In this document: in pieces, positions 9,894 through 21,150 of the stretch
Layout: each line of letters begins with the position of its first letter
Position numbering within the stretch: the stretch's first letter is position 1
Source: Colocasia esculenta
Taxonomy: Eukaryota > Streptophyta > Magnoliopsida > Alismatales > Araceae
DNA: 64,000 nucleotides
Direction of reading: 5' to 3'
NCBI GenBank assembly: GCA_014218235.1
Contig: CM024759.1
Coordinates: 7,332,712-7,396,711, forward strand
Notes under the pieces: generated by a model
The model's input: only the letters and a program-made list of their open reading frames with translations
Database searches by the model: none
What the model was told of the DNA's origin: nothing
Position numbers and translations under genes: made by a program

Positions 9894-10689
9894 GTAAAGA
9901 TATAAATTATATGTCAAAGAACATAGAGACCCACGTATACACATCAACTACTTCTCTTTCTATCTCTATATATAGATTGATTTGTTTATGATGAAGATCT
10001 TCATTTTTTTGGTTTCCTATTTTGCAACTAGAAGTCAATTCAAGATCCCAAGAAAAAGCCGACTGCCGTCAGGTCTTCGGTAACTTAGTGCAAAATTATA
10101 TCTACTTTTAAAATGTGTCATTTTAAAAATCAAAAAATATATTCTAATTTAATTCAAAATTGAAAAGAAAAACCGTGCATCACATGGGTAGAAAGTTAGT
10201 TTTACAAAAATTGAATGAGAAAACAAGTGTCAATATCAACATACTTAAAAGAAAAACAGATACTGCCTCAAAATGGTGGAATAAAATCTACCCATCCTAG
10301 TTGATTTACACGATTAATCAATATAAGAAAGAGCATTGAAAAACAAGAACTGAAGTATTTTTCTTGCTCTTCGAAGGTGACTCCACAAGATTTATATAAA
10401 AAATAAAGAGAAATATTACAAACAATAGTCATGTAAAATCAAATAATAAGTTAAATGACACTTTCAATATATACCATGCAGATAGGTTGATTAGCTTCCC
10501 CCATATTCCAATAAATTTCTAATTAAATGAAGCAGATCATAACATTTTCATACATTATAAACATTAACTTTTCATCTATTTATACGCAATGGTTGCACCA
10601 ACATATATTTAAATAACAACGGATCCATTTTTTAGTTCCATAGAAACCAAGAACATGACACTTTATCAAATAAACGCTTACAAGATCGG

Positions 10690-11560
10690 TCGGACAACTT
10701 GCGATGTAGGCTTCTAATAAAGTCCTCTTTCATTTCCTACGACCAGATAAAAGAATGATGGTGGAAGTCGATGCTCCTGCACATATCATACATACCTATG
10801 AATATCTTTAAAATAAATAATTGTGTCATACATAATTAAAAAATTTATCAAAATATCTTACTTTGTTAACCAACTTTCTGATAATAATCGATAAAAGCTA
10901 ACAAATTCATCTTGTCCCCGATAACCTTTAAATGCATTCCACAACCAACTTACAAGCCATGAAAAATTATCATCATTTTCTAAAAAGACAATAAAAGTTA
11001 AAAATAAATAACAAAGTAATAATGTTGTGCATATTTTTTCAAGTAAAAATCAGTATCATAATACCATGTACAAAATAATAGCAATTCTTATTTCTTTCAT
11101 CTCATTCACCAAAAAAATATTGTGTGTATCTAAAATATTAGTCAATCCTTCTTGACTTAGCTTAAAGACGAGTTCTACTATTATCCTACAAATAAAAATG
11201 AAAAAATAATATTAGATTATAATTATCTCATATTATATAAAATAAATTCAAAATTGTAAAAGAAATACTCACCTAATAACAGGCAACGCTTTTGAATCTA
11301 AAAACCCATTAAATTCGGACAAAACATGTTGCAAAGGTATGCCAATAATGTCGCATGCAACAATCGACGATGCACAACCAAACACATCCGTTACTTGATA
11401 AATATACAAACATTTCATTATCTCAGGCACTTTAAAATCTTGAGCGTGTTTACAAGGAAAAGGAATCAAACAATTTAATTTATGTGCCAACATCCATTTC
11501 TACTCCACAAAAACATAAGCGTGCTTTATATAACTTCAGACCCAAATCCTCATAAAAGTG
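10690..11560 (-). pseudogene. Exon-like fragments of an unidentified plant gene
   Basis: On the minus strand, coding-like blocks are separated by AT-rich gaps with splice-like edges. One block ends at 11273 before gtgagt and includes IPFPCKHAQDFKVPEIMKCL and ACDIIGIPLQHVLSEFN. A second near 11190-11080 reads VELVFKLSQEGLTNILDTHN, and a third near 10990-10880 includes SWLWNAFKGYRGQDEF and LLSESWLT. I do not recognise the family. The wording is conserved among all five copies in the window, but each copy has its own stops. Confidence 0.5.
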
Positions 11561-11731
11561 ATGTTTGAAGAACTTGGAGGGATATCTGATACACACATCA
11601 ATAACATTAGAAAAAAATTGTCAAACATACATACATATATACATATATTAAAAACTAGACATACACAATTCGTCCTTGAGATAGATGGTGCCCGAAATAT
11701 GGATGGACTGTCGAGTAAAGAGATTTAGCGG

Positions 11732-12089
11732 ATGACATATGACAGCATACATGCTCCTTCGGAGGCGCAACATGGCCATGGCCTGCTTCAGAAGAAGATG
11801 GTGCATTGTGGAGTTAAACGACAACCAAAACTAGACCAGTCAAGGAAAATAATAGCTGATATGTGTATATCTGAGAGCAACATCCATCAAACATGGGTAT
11901 GCATTAACCCCCCCCCATAGCCAACAGGATGGCAAAAGACCAACGCAAGTGCGCAACCGGCTTCTAGTTCATATGCAAAACTCAAATGATGCATGTGTAG
12001 TTGTTAGAAGTACACATCAGCTGGAACATCCTTCTCCACTCCAAGTATCTAGTAGACAGAAGAAGGTGTAGACACGCCATTTCAACAAC
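11732..12089 (+). other. Exon-like open stretch of unknown origin, copy 1
   Basis: An open frame includes SEAQHGHGLLQKKMVHCGVK and, after a run of C, QQDGKRPTQVRNRLLVHMQN. The same reading recurs at 24655-25002 and in inverted form from about 25706. The C run differs in length between copies and changes the frame. No family is recognised. Confidence 0.35.
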
Positions 12090-12297
12090 ATGCCGAGTAG
12101 ATTTCATGTTATACTGCGATACCTCAAAATGGCTCTCTTCAATTAACCGCTTTAGTGACTTTGCTCATTTTTGCAATTTTCTAAGATTTTAGGAATTTTT
12201 CTAAGGGTTCTAAATGGGTCTGTTGAGTTTAAGTGATTCGCGTCTGACACAATGGATGCCTTTTAGGAGGTTTGATCCGCGACGGGGAGAACCGACC

Positions 12298-12706
12298 AAG
12301 GATGAGGGTGTCGGTTTCGATTTCGGTTTCGGGTAGGGCCGAAACCGAAACGGTTTCGGTTTCGGTTTCGGTTTCGGACGAAACCGTCCAAACCTATAAA
12401 AGTTGACAAAAAAATTGTAAAAAAACTCAAATAAATCTGTAAAAATATAAAAATTCATCACAACACAAAAAGAACCAGTGGACATGCATATAAGATTGAA
12501 AAAAATTGGATTAAGTGACAGATATATGTGGGTGACATGTTAATGGAATATTCGATGCATATGAGCCCACCCCGGATCATACAGTCCCTGGCTTTGTTCT
12601 TCTCTAGCTCTAGCCATGGTCCTACAATAAAAAAATAAAGCACAAAAATATGTAAATAGAATGACATAAAAGACTGCTTGGAACCTAAAACAATCAAACA
12701 TATCAC
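12298..12706. other. Junction segment between arms, copy 1, with GGTTTC repeats
   Basis: This sequence is absent from copy 2, which diverges at the matching base (gagaaccgac). It contains GGTTTC repeats in both orientations at 12312-12378, then AT-rich DNA with no recognised gene. It replaces the inner 2 kb of the inverted arm seen in copy 2. Confidence 0.6.
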
Positions 12707-12763
12707 TTATTGTTTCAATGTGGAGCCCCTGAATAGCTACGACATTGTCATTTAAAAATAAAC

Positions 12764-12831
12764 CATTGCTAGTTCTAAACTTTCACCAAGTACAAGCCCC
12801 TGAATAGCTACGACAAATGGCTTCTTAGCAT
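12764..12831 (-). pseudogene. Crotonase-fold gene exon, inverted copy 1
   Basis: The 68-bp exon is the reverse of that at 9612-9679 and ends in the same LELAM text. The second exon is absent because the inner part of this arm is deleted. Confidence 0.62.
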
Positions 12832-14962
12832 CAGAAAAATTCAATACATTCAGAGACTTTTATTTCCCAAGATTCAGTAATATGATAAAATAGAAATATG
12901 TTTTTAGGAACATAAGCACATTAAAATATATAGATATTAAACTGGTAGGGATTATCAATCATTAAAACACAACCAAAAAGTAAAGTTAAAAAGTAAATAA
13001 TTCTGAAAACTTTGAAATTTGCTTAAAGAAAAAGAAAATGATATTGTTAAAGCAAGGATACATCAAATTGGTAGGATTAGCAAAAATACATTTGTCGACA
13101 CTCTGTCCAAGACAAGATCCAAGAAGGATAACTCTTTGACTTTTAAAGCACAAATCAACAAAACAGTTTATAAAACAGAATGAGAAAAACTATATAAAAT
13201 CATAACATCTAATTTTTTTTTTTTAAAAATGTCATTAACAAAGTTCGGCCGAACCAATTAATTGCCCCTTTTTTCAAGCCTAAAACAATTAAATAAAACA
13301 TAAAAGTTTATAAAATAGATATCTTCTACTGTTACCATGCGCATAACAACTTTAAGAAGCTAAACTAACATTAGTGCATCCTAATACAAAAAAAAAAATC
13401 ATTTAGGTACAATATTCAGAAAAATAATGAATATTGTTATGAATAACCTGACGGTGCCATGGATGTGTAAGAGTTCTATACAAAATATAGCAAAGCAAAA
13501 CAAATTATACGAACTATATATATATAGAAGCTATGGATGATCTGAACAAATTACCATAAACTATATATACAGTAGGTCAAACAGAAAAGTTGTATAAGAG
13601 AAGAAAATCAGAGTTCTTCTACTATCATTACTTACTGCCTTATAAGTTTATTTAGAATCAAAGGCACCAACTTAGAATAAGGATAAAAAGTAATTTAACT
13701 ACTTATTCATCTATACAATTGTCAGAATAAAGAGTAAGTTTTTTCAGAAACAAAGGCACCAACTTAGAATAGGGATAAAACCATCGACTAGATATTCTCC
13801 AATTGTCAGAATAAATAGTAAGTTCATTACTCTCTTTCCACAGTCCTATTGATATTTCCTATTATTCATGATATCAAAATGATTTCTTGCTAACTTATGA
13901 AGACCCTAAGAAAGAGATTGCATGTGTTCCATTTTTTATGATATTATTATTTGATTAAGTTCATTATCTAAGTTAAAAAGATACTCATTTAAGTAAAATC
14001 ATGGATTAGAAAATAGATTAGTAAGGTGAAAGTGTTTCTTCCCTTCTAATTAGAACTAAATAAATAAAACATTGAGAACTATATAAATAGCTCTTATCAA
14101 CCAAAGTCAATGGATTTTGAAAGAAATCACCACAAACCGTAAACTTAATATGTTCACACAGAGCTTAATTGTATGAACTACATTTAACCCGTAAAATTCC
14201 AAATGAACAGAATACTTAGCCTATTAATATGATGCTAACCTTGGAAATCTATATAGTTTTTCCATTCTATAAGTTGTAATATGGTTAAGAACAGCAGACA
14301 CCTTCAAATGGTTAACAACACATCTCATATGCAGAAAAATCTAATGACAATCATAAGGCAAAGGGATATCTAAAAAATTATATAGGTGCATAGGATTTCA
14401 GAAACACTTAAGCACAACATTTCAGAAACATAAGCATAAATGAAATTAACATGCACATTAAAACACATGGATGTGTAGGGGTTCTATACAAATCTTATAT
14501 ATATATAGCTCTTAACAACCAAAGTAAGTGAACAAATCAACACAAATCATAATCTTAAAAATCATAACATAAAAATAAAATTTAATAAAATATATACATC
14601 ACTGATGTAATTCCAATTGAATTAAAACCTATTAAAAGGAATCACTGATGGAATAAAAAAAATATATTTGTGGTTAATTTTCCTAGAATGCTATCCAATT
14701 TCCAAACATTACCTTGAGCAGCAGTACATATAACTAGGAATGAGAGTTAAGAGCAAAACTGACATTAATAGAATCCATTCCTAAATATATATGTCCCCCA
14801 ACTACATTACATGTAATTGGAAATGAGAGTTAAGAAAGAGTGGCATCAATTATTGAGGCCTGTGGACTGTGGCGCAGTGACAGGACTCTAGGATTATTGA
14901 GGTCTTTTTATAGTATTTTTCCATTTGTGTTGAGGAGGCTTAATTATTGACATAGTAGGGAA

Positions 14963-15102
14963 CAAGGTTCGACGCATCGGGGAATCGGGGCGAATCGGGT
15001 TTTTCTTAATCCGCCACGATTCGCAAAAATCAGACCGATTCGCATGGGAATCGGTCCGATTCGACCGAATCGGACCGATTCGATCCGATCCGGCAAACCA
15101 GG
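14963..15102. mobile_element. Short hAT-like MITE, 140 bp
   Basis: Flanked by the 8-bp duplication gtagggaa (14955-14962 and 15103-15110). The interior is a GC-richer run of cgattcgg/ccgattcg words. The ends are CAAGGTTCGACGC and, reversed, CCTGGTTTGCCGG, an imperfect terminal repeat. The paralogous site in the third arm copy (near 37675 and 47030) is empty, which defines the insertion. Confidence 0.75.
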
Positions 15103-15531
15103 GTAGGGAATATGTGTTCTTTTTGTATTGGTGGGGGCTATTCTTTTTTTTTTTTAGGAAGAGGAAATCTCTTTTATCCCTCTTGATTGTTCTGTCTCTA
15201 TTTATTTTGAAGTAGAACTTGTTTCTTGTGATGACTCTAAATAATAATTTAACAATGGTATGTATATAGGCAATTTGAAATATTTAAAAAAAGAATTTAA
15301 ATAACCAATTAAACAACAATTATATAATAGAGATTTCTAAAAATTCAGAAATAGTTAAAACATATAAACTTATTTCCAAATTGTTTTTTATATGCATATA
15401 ACACCTTTTGAACACACCACTATATAATCTAAAATCACGTTCTGGAAAAAGAACCATGACTGAGCGCTCCTCTTCTGGTCTCTGGGTAATATCAGCATAT
15501 ATAAAAACGTTGCTGAAAGTTGGATGGATAA

Positions 15532-15780
15532 TGATACGGGTCGTCACACACCGATCTACTGATAAACGCGTAACATTCGAGGAATGTCAGCGAGTCTCTA
15601 ACCACGGCTTAGTTTGACATTCATCCGACCAACCGATGTGCGGATTCACAAGAAATGAATGCCGACGACTTACGTCATGAGATTGTCCTCGGCTGATCGA
15701 TCTCACGCTCTCCGAGCCAAGTCTCAACCCATTCTCCTCGAGAAAGACTCACGTAGCCAAATATGCGATCAAGACAAATC
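15532..15780 (+). mobile_element. Tat 5' LTR, first 249 bases (copy 2)
   Basis: Matches the LTR start at 7068 and 19556, including the stretch deleted at 7087. It ends within gcgatcaagacaaatcc, where the internal region is joined. The arm sequence gttggatggataa lies immediately to its left, as at 33981, so this is the original insertion edge. Confidence 0.82.
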
Positions 15781-15784
15781 CGAC

Positions 15785-16545
15785 CACGCCAAGTACCGGT
15801 TGAGGTCGACTTTCTTGTTGTAAAAGTAAAGTCGGCCTAAACGCGATCTTCGGTCGGGGCCTATTGGGGAAGTTAGGAGGAGTCCCTTCAACTTATCACC
15901 AAAAGTTGAAGTTCCCGACCCCTGGCGGGGTAGGAGAGGTCGTGGGCAACCAGACCGAGGCCCTACGATGTTATGTAAATTCCATAAAGGTAAAAGAACC
16001 AACGGTTCCGGAGTATGAGCCTGATCTTGATGAAAATGTTGAGAGGCACGAGCCAGCAAAACAAACAAAACGAATAGCGGTGGAAAAGGGAGCCCTCGAT
16101 GTCGGCACTGAGCTCAAAGAGCTGGATGAGATGGTTGATTTCCTCAGAAGGAGCGGCGACGTATTCGCCTGGTCGGATGACGACCTGCCGGGAATTGACC
16201 CGAGGGTTATCCAACACCACCTCAATGTGAATCCTGAGGTCCGACCAGTTCGTCAGAAGAAGAGACCACTCTCGGCAGATCGACAGGAGGCAGTCGACAG
16301 CAACTTGACAAAGTACCTATGCGCGGGAACGGTCCGAGATGCGTTCTATCCCAAATGGGTCACGAACGTCGTCTTGGTACGAAAGGCGAACGGGAAATGG
16401 CACATGTGCGTGGACTTCACCGACCTGAACAAAGCGTTCACAAAGGACAGCTTCCCGCTCCCTCGCATCGACCAGCTCGTCGACTCCACGGCGGGGCACG
16501 AGCTCCTGAGCTTCCTCGACGCGTACTCAAGTACCACTAGATCAG
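15785..16545 (+). pseudogene. Tat copy 2: protease end and N-terminal reverse transcriptase
   Basis: The protease tail reads STYHQKLKFPTPGGVGEVVG, a Tat signature. RT follows from about 16200 with EVRPVRQKKRPLSADRQEAV, WVTNVVLVRKANGKWHMCVD, FTDLNKAF and FPLPRIDQLVDSTAG, to LDAYS. A small indel near 16530-16545 destroys the GYHQIRM block and shifts frame, and copy 3 has the identical lesion. Within the polyprotein there is no real start; the Met at 15864 is internal. Confidence 0.85.
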
Positions 16546-16546
16546 G

Positions 16547-17320
16547 ATGGCGCCTGAAGATGAGGAAAAGACATCCTTCACCATGGAGAAAGGTCTGTAT
16601 TGCTTCACCCGAATGTCGTTTGGACTGAAGAATGCAGGGGCAATGTACCAGAGGCTCGTCAACATGATGCTCGAGGAACAGATCAGGAAGACGATGGAAA
16701 TCTACATCGACGACATGCTGGTGAAAAGTCGGCGGGCCGAGGACCACATTCGTGACCTGGCCGAGACGTTTGACATACTCCGACGGTACGGGATGAAGCT
16801 GAATCCCGAGAAGTGCGTCTTCGGCGTACGAGTAGGGAAATTCCTTGGCTACCTAGTTTCAAGCCGAGGAATCGACGTCAACCCCGACAAAGTGCAAGCG
16901 ATCATTGACATGACGGCACCGAGGACGGTGAAAGAAGTGCAAAGGCTCAACGGTAGGGTAACTGCCCTCAGCAGGTTCATGTCCAGGTCGGCGGAAAGGT
17001 GCAGACCCTTCTTCGAGGTACTGAGAAAGAGGCGGTTCGAATGGACCGAGGAGTGCCAGAAGGCATTCGACGAGCTGAAGGAGTACCTTGCCCATGTAAT
17101 CACATTGAGCAAGCCGGTGGTCAGAGAGGAGCTGTTGTTATACCTCTCTACAACGGCCTACTCGATCAGCTCGGTGCTCATGCGGGAAGGCAACAGGAAT
17201 CACCTTCCGGTATATTATACAAGCAAGGCTCTGCGAGGAGCCGAGCAGCGTTACTCTGACCTGGAAAAGCTAGGATACGCGTTAGTGATGGCAGCTGGAC
17301 GACTTCGTCCGTACTTCTAA
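16547..17320 (+). pseudogene. Tat copy 2: reverse transcriptase palm and first RNase H
   Basis: The catalytic box YIDDMLVKS lies near 16706, and thumb and connection text follows (RLNGRVTALSRFMSRSAERC). The RNase H domain (LLLYLSTTAYSISSVLMREG, YTSKALRGAEQRYSDLEKLG) ends in the shared TAA at 17318-17320. Apart from that stop this stretch is open, and it is the best-preserved RT of the window. Confidence 0.87.
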
Positions 17321-18168
17321 GCACACAAAGTCGTCGTCCTCACCGACATCCCTATCAAGCAAGTGCTCGGCCAACTCGAGGCCTCGGGAAGGTTGGCGAA
17401 ATGGTCTATCGAGCTCGGGGAGTTCAACATTGTGTTCAGGCCTCGTGTCGCCATTAAGGCCCATGCCCTCGCCGACTTCATCTCAGAAGGGACGACAAGG
17501 ACGCCCCAAGAAGGAGGAGTTGACGTCGAAGGGTGGAAAGTTTTCGTCGATGGAGCATCCAACTCGCAAGGCAATGGCGCGGGGATCGTCCTCCACTCAC
17601 CCGACGGTCTCGTTTTAAGGTGTGCTATTCGTCTCGGCTTCAATGCCTCTAATAATGTGGCCGAGTACGAGGCAGTTATCTCAGGAATCAAGATGGCCAA
17701 GTCTCTCAGAGCAACAAAAATCCTCGTCCATAGCGACTCCTAGCTCGTCGTTAGCCAAGTTTCACAGGAGTTCGAAGCGAAGGAAGCTAAGCTCGCAACA
17801 TACATGGCCAAAGTCAGGAGGCTGATGGGGGAGTTCGAGTCTGCCAAGCTATTGAAGATACCAAGGGCCGAGAACTCCCAAGCAGACGCTCTGTCCAAAT
17901 ATGCGTCGTCCTCGGGCAAAATGGAGTCATCTGCACTAGTGTCTAGCTCCTCGAGCCATCTATAGGATCCGTGGAGGTGTTGTGTGCCGACGCTGGGCCG
18001 ACGTGGATGACCTTGCTGGTGGAGTTCCTCAGAAGTGGGTTGCTGCCAGATGATCGAGAAGAAGCCGCGAAGACAAGAAGGCGAGTGACGAGGTTCTTCC
18101 TCATCGGCAACAACTTGTACCGAAAAGGGTTCAGCTATCCACACCTTAGATGTGTGAACCACAACTGA
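17321..18168 (+). pseudogene. Tat copy 2: second RNase H and linker
   Basis: WKVFVDGASNSQGNGAGIVL, NNVAEYEAVISGIKMAKSLR and KILVHSDS give an undeleted version of the archaeal-type RNase H. Stops are a TAG at 17741-17743, shared with copy 1, and a local rearrangement near 17941 (gtctagctcc) that breaks the following frame. It continues to RRVTRFFLIGNNLYRKGFSY before the integrase finger. Confidence 0.84.
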
Positions 18169-18190
18169 GCGCAGGAGATCATCACGCGAG

Positions 18191-18803
18191 ATGCATGAGG
18201 GGACATGCGGGAGTCATGTGGGTCCTCGGTCCCTCGTCCGAATAATAACCCGACAAGGTTATTGGTGGCCGACCACGCTGAAAGACGTCGAGGGGTATGT
18301 AAGGAGCTGCCGACAGTGTCAGCTGTTCGGCAGAACTGACCGACAGCCACCCTCGGAACTCACGCCAATAACTGCCCTTGGCCGTTCGCCTAGTGGGGAA
18401 TGGACATATTAGGACCTTTCCCACCCTCGTCGGGCCAGCGAAAGTTCATCATCGTCGGAGTCGACTACTTCACCAAGTGGGTCGAGGCCGAGACGTTAGC
18501 GAAAATCACTGACGCTAACGCCTAGGGTTTTGTGTGGAAGAATATTATATGCAGGTTCGGCCTTCCCCGAGCCATCATTACCGACAACGGCAAACAGTTC
18601 GACAATGCTAGATTCCGCCGCAATTGTGAAGCACTCGAACTGGACCATCGGTTCTCCTCGTTCTCTCATCCTCAGTCCAATGGCCTAGCCGAGGTGACTA
18701 ATCGAACGATCCTGGACGGATTAAAGAGGAGGCTATAGGATCACAAGGGTAGATGGGCCGACGAGCTTCCTCATGTCCTGTGGGCCTACCGGACGACGCC
18801 TCG
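18191..18803 (+). pseudogene. Tat copy 2: integrase, C-terminally truncated
   Basis: Zinc-finger CRQCQLFG, the ITDNGKQF and HPQSNGLAEVTNRTI catalytic blocks, and the shared TAG at 18523-18525 are visible. An additional TAG near 18736 replaces the CAG of copy 1 (cggaggctatag). The element jumps at about 18803 into the 3' region, removing the integrase tail, the tandem repeats and most of the antisense ORF. Confidence 0.84.
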
Positions 18804-18805
18804 GC

Positions 18806-18978
18806 TGAGGAATGTATTTTCCGAGGATGACCTTCAGAACAAATGAGTCCTCGATGGGACCCCACACCAAGGTGTCGGAAGGATCAGGGATCTCACTGGT
18901 GGTCCTACCGCTCCTAGGTGAGGACGCAGAGGATGAGGAGGAACCCCCGGAAGAAGAACGAGAAGGCGAGTGACTCAT
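18806..18978 (-). pseudogene. Antisense ORF, N-terminal stub (Tat copy 2)
   Basis: The same Ser/Gly-rich start as in copy 1 (MSHSPSRSSSGGSSSS) at 18978, followed by TSEIPDPSDTLVWGPIEDSF. The deletion joint then fuses it to antisense integrase sequence, so the conserved domain is lost. Conservation of the head and its promoter between copies supports a real ORF. Confidence 0.72.
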
Positions 18979-19128
18979 TGCTTACCACACAAGGAAGCAA
19001 GCAGTGGCAAGCGGACAATGCTCCTGGAGCAAGAGGCTAGAGGCGTCGGATCGTCGGCAAAGCGTCAGGTGGTCGCTCAAATGTCGCTCGTGTGAGAGCA
19101 GAAGGTGCCTTTTTTGCTACAACCTCGG

Positions 19129-19138
19129 CTATTTATAA
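19129..19138 (-). promoter_or_regulatory. Antisense TATA box, copy 2
   Basis: The minus strand reads TTATAAATAG, 151 nt upstream of the antisense ATG at 18978, the same motif and spacing as in copy 1. Confidence 0.53.
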
Positions 19139-19539
19139 GCCTGCCGAGGCAGTTCGATCCACATTCGATGAGATCGCGGGCGGTCGAGATCTCACCACGT
19201 GTCGGAATGCGGTCGGTCAGAAAGAGACCACTTGGATCCATAAGGTCCGCGACTGTCGAGGAACGCCATCATTGGCGAAGGAGTCGAGGCGATTACGCGA
19301 CGTTCGGCGTCCCAGTACTGCCATTATGGCAGGCAGGTACGTTATACGACAGGATCGCGGGCGCAATTATGACTGGGACGTCGCTCGAGGACGGCGCTCC
19401 CACAATGAGATACGCTTAGATCTCCGACGATAGTAGCATCGGGACGTGCGCCGCTCACGTTCCCACCGACAACTGACAAGTCGAAAAGCCGACAAGTTAT
19501 ATAATGGCTTCTCATGGGTCTAAGTGTTCGTCTCGAAGA

Positions 19540-19864
19540 GAACCCGAGGGGCCAGTGATACAGGTCGTCACACACCGACCTACTGATAAACCCATAACAT
19601 TCGAGGAACGTCGACGAGTCTCTAACCACGACTTAGTTTGACATTCATCCGACCAACCGATGTGCGGATTCCCAGGAAATGAATGCCGACGACTTGCGTC
19701 ATGGGATTGTCCTCGGTTAATCGGTTTCACCCTCTCCGAGCCGAGTCTCAACCCATTCTCCTCGGAAAAGACCCACGTAGCCAAATATGCGATTAAGACA
19801 AATCCAATCACCGCTGTTAGTTGGGAAGTGCTTGGCTGGACTTACTCCGTTCGGACCTACGCCA
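19540..19864 (+). mobile_element. Polypurine tract and Tat 3' LTR 5' part (copy 2)
   Basis: agaacccgaggggccag ends at 19555 and the LTR begins TGATACAGG at 19556. The cctactgataaac stretch missing from copy 1 is intact here. The LTR breaks off at the same base as copy 1 (after cctacgcca), showing that the break is older than the duplication. Confidence 0.82.
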
Positions 19865-20592
19865 AATATGCGATCAAGACAAATCAAATTTTGCTCTCTC
19901 TCTCTCTCTCTCTAGTTCTCAGTTTGCATCTGTGTTATCATTCATTTATCACTATATCTCCCCTTGAATCATGTTTTTAATCCTTATCCCAACTATCTAT
20001 ATTAAACAAGGGAAATCATCTAAATCATCCGACCACCATTGCCTGGCACCTACTTATCCTGCTAAATACTTATCCTGCTGAACAGTCTCATGTGACACAT
20101 GAAATCATGCACACTACAACCCACAAGGAGGAGGTTTCACCATTGTCAGTTCCTTACAACTACTGTGAGTGAGTGAGTGAACTGCAATATAGGAACACCC
20201 ACTCCAAAATGACCAATAACAGACTACGTCTCAGACATCTAATGCACATAAAATGAGAGACTGCTATTCATCTTCTTCTTTCTTCTTCGAAGATGAAACG
20301 AACAAAAGAACTTTTACCATGTGGGCAAGGTGAAAAAAAGAGAGAAACATAACATAGCATACACAGAGATTTTATGTGATGGAGATGGATGCCATCCCTT
20401 ACCCTTCCCAATTAGCAACAATGATGAGTCATGGCCTGAAGAAGCAGTAGCCTGTGATCTATCTATACTACAATAATAAAACTCACTCTCAAAAGTGAAG
20501 TGGCAGCAAATACCCTTCATTGATAGCTACCAAATATATGAACATAAGGTTAACCAAACAAAAATACACAAAATAACATGGCCATATATAGA
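19865..20592. other. Non-LTR spacer between opposed LTR pieces, copy 2
   Basis: Near-identical to 7326-8042, with the same (CT)n run and gtga repeat. It has a small internal duplication (tacttatcctgct repeated near 20053-20080). No gene recognised. Confidence 0.7.
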
Positions 20593-21150
20593 TGTTAGGC
20601 AGCGTGTCGACGACGACGTGACCGAGCTCCTACCTACAAAACCACCGAGAGACCTCGATGGGAAAACACTCTGACACTCAAGTCAACTCGGGGGCGGAAG
20701 AAGAGTTTTCGTGTCAGAAACAGCGTACCTCTTTCTTGCGGGATGGCTCTTCGTTTTATGGGGACCAAGCGGTCTGGATTACCGATGGTGTCCGATGAAC
20801 GTGCCCACGACCTTACCCTTGACTCTCGCGAGTGGGAGTTGTGGGTGGCAAGTACAACTGGAGGGGCACCGGATGCTTCGGTCTGGCTATCGTGGGGTAG
20901 CCACGATCCTCGGACCTTACCGTTTTTGGGCCTTCCCTTTATGGGCGTGCGAGGTGGTTAGCATGTGAGTGGCCCGTGATTCTCGGGCGCTTCCGCTCAA
21001 TATGGCGCAAGTCCGAACGGAGTAAGTCCAGCCAAGCACTTCCCAAACTAACAGCGGTGATTGGATTTGTCTTGATCGCATATTTGGCTACGTGGGTCTT
21101 TTCCGAGGAGAATGGATTGAGACTCGGCTCGGAGAGCGTGCGACCGATCA
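20593..21150 (-). mobile_element. Tat LTR, 3' part, inverted (copy 2)
   Basis: Same as 8043-8600. On the minus strand it runs from tgatcggtcgcacgctctcc to an LTR end ctaaca, and it includes the TATA-like cataaaa near 20755. The arm repeat begins next, at the same base as in copy 1. Confidence 0.72.

Larger units (their letters stand above)
8601..12297 (+). repeat. AT-rich arm repeat, forward copy 1
   Basis: Starts aagttggcatcatattaata and is nearly identical to 21151-25227. Its inverted partner follows at 12707-15531. The same arm makes up the palindrome at 37123-47036. It carries a crotonase-fold gene fragment on the plus strand and pieces of an unidentified intron-containing gene on the minus strand. 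Relative to copy 2 it lacks about 0.4 kb near 9100, replaced by a short unrelated insert. Its outer 1.3 kb has been displaced by the LTR piece on its left. Confidence 0.85.
12707..15531 (-). repeat. AT-rich arm repeat, inverted copy 1
   Basis: Reverse complement of the arm, extending past the point where the forward arm is cut, to its true outer edge gttggatggataa at 15531. There the Tat LTR begins. A 20-base block, agcccctgaatagctacgac, occurs at both 12724 and 12795, marking a template jump at the inner edge. About 170 bases present in copies 2 and 3 are missing at about 15367. No other gene is seen here. Confidence 0.85.
15532..19864 (+). mobile_element. Tat-lineage retrotransposon, copy 2 (internally deleted)
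   Basis: Starts with LTR TGATACGGG at 15532. It jumps at about 15781 from mid-LTR directly to the end of protease, so gag and the primer-binding site are gone. It continues through RT, both RNase H domains and integrase to 18803, then jumps again into the 3' region. It ends with a polypurine tract and an LTR piece (19556-19864). It shares lesions with copies 1 and 3. Confidence 0.88.

Noticed and set aside
12312..12378. GGTTTC repeats as possible interstitial telomere sequence
   Set aside because: The plant telomere unit is TTTAGGG. This is a six-base GGTTTC repeat in both orientations within a small insert.
15408..15617. Open frame of 69 codons repeated at 33858 and, inverted, at 37246
   Set aside because: It crosses from arm sequence into the LTR, so repetition reflects the duplicated joint and not a gene.
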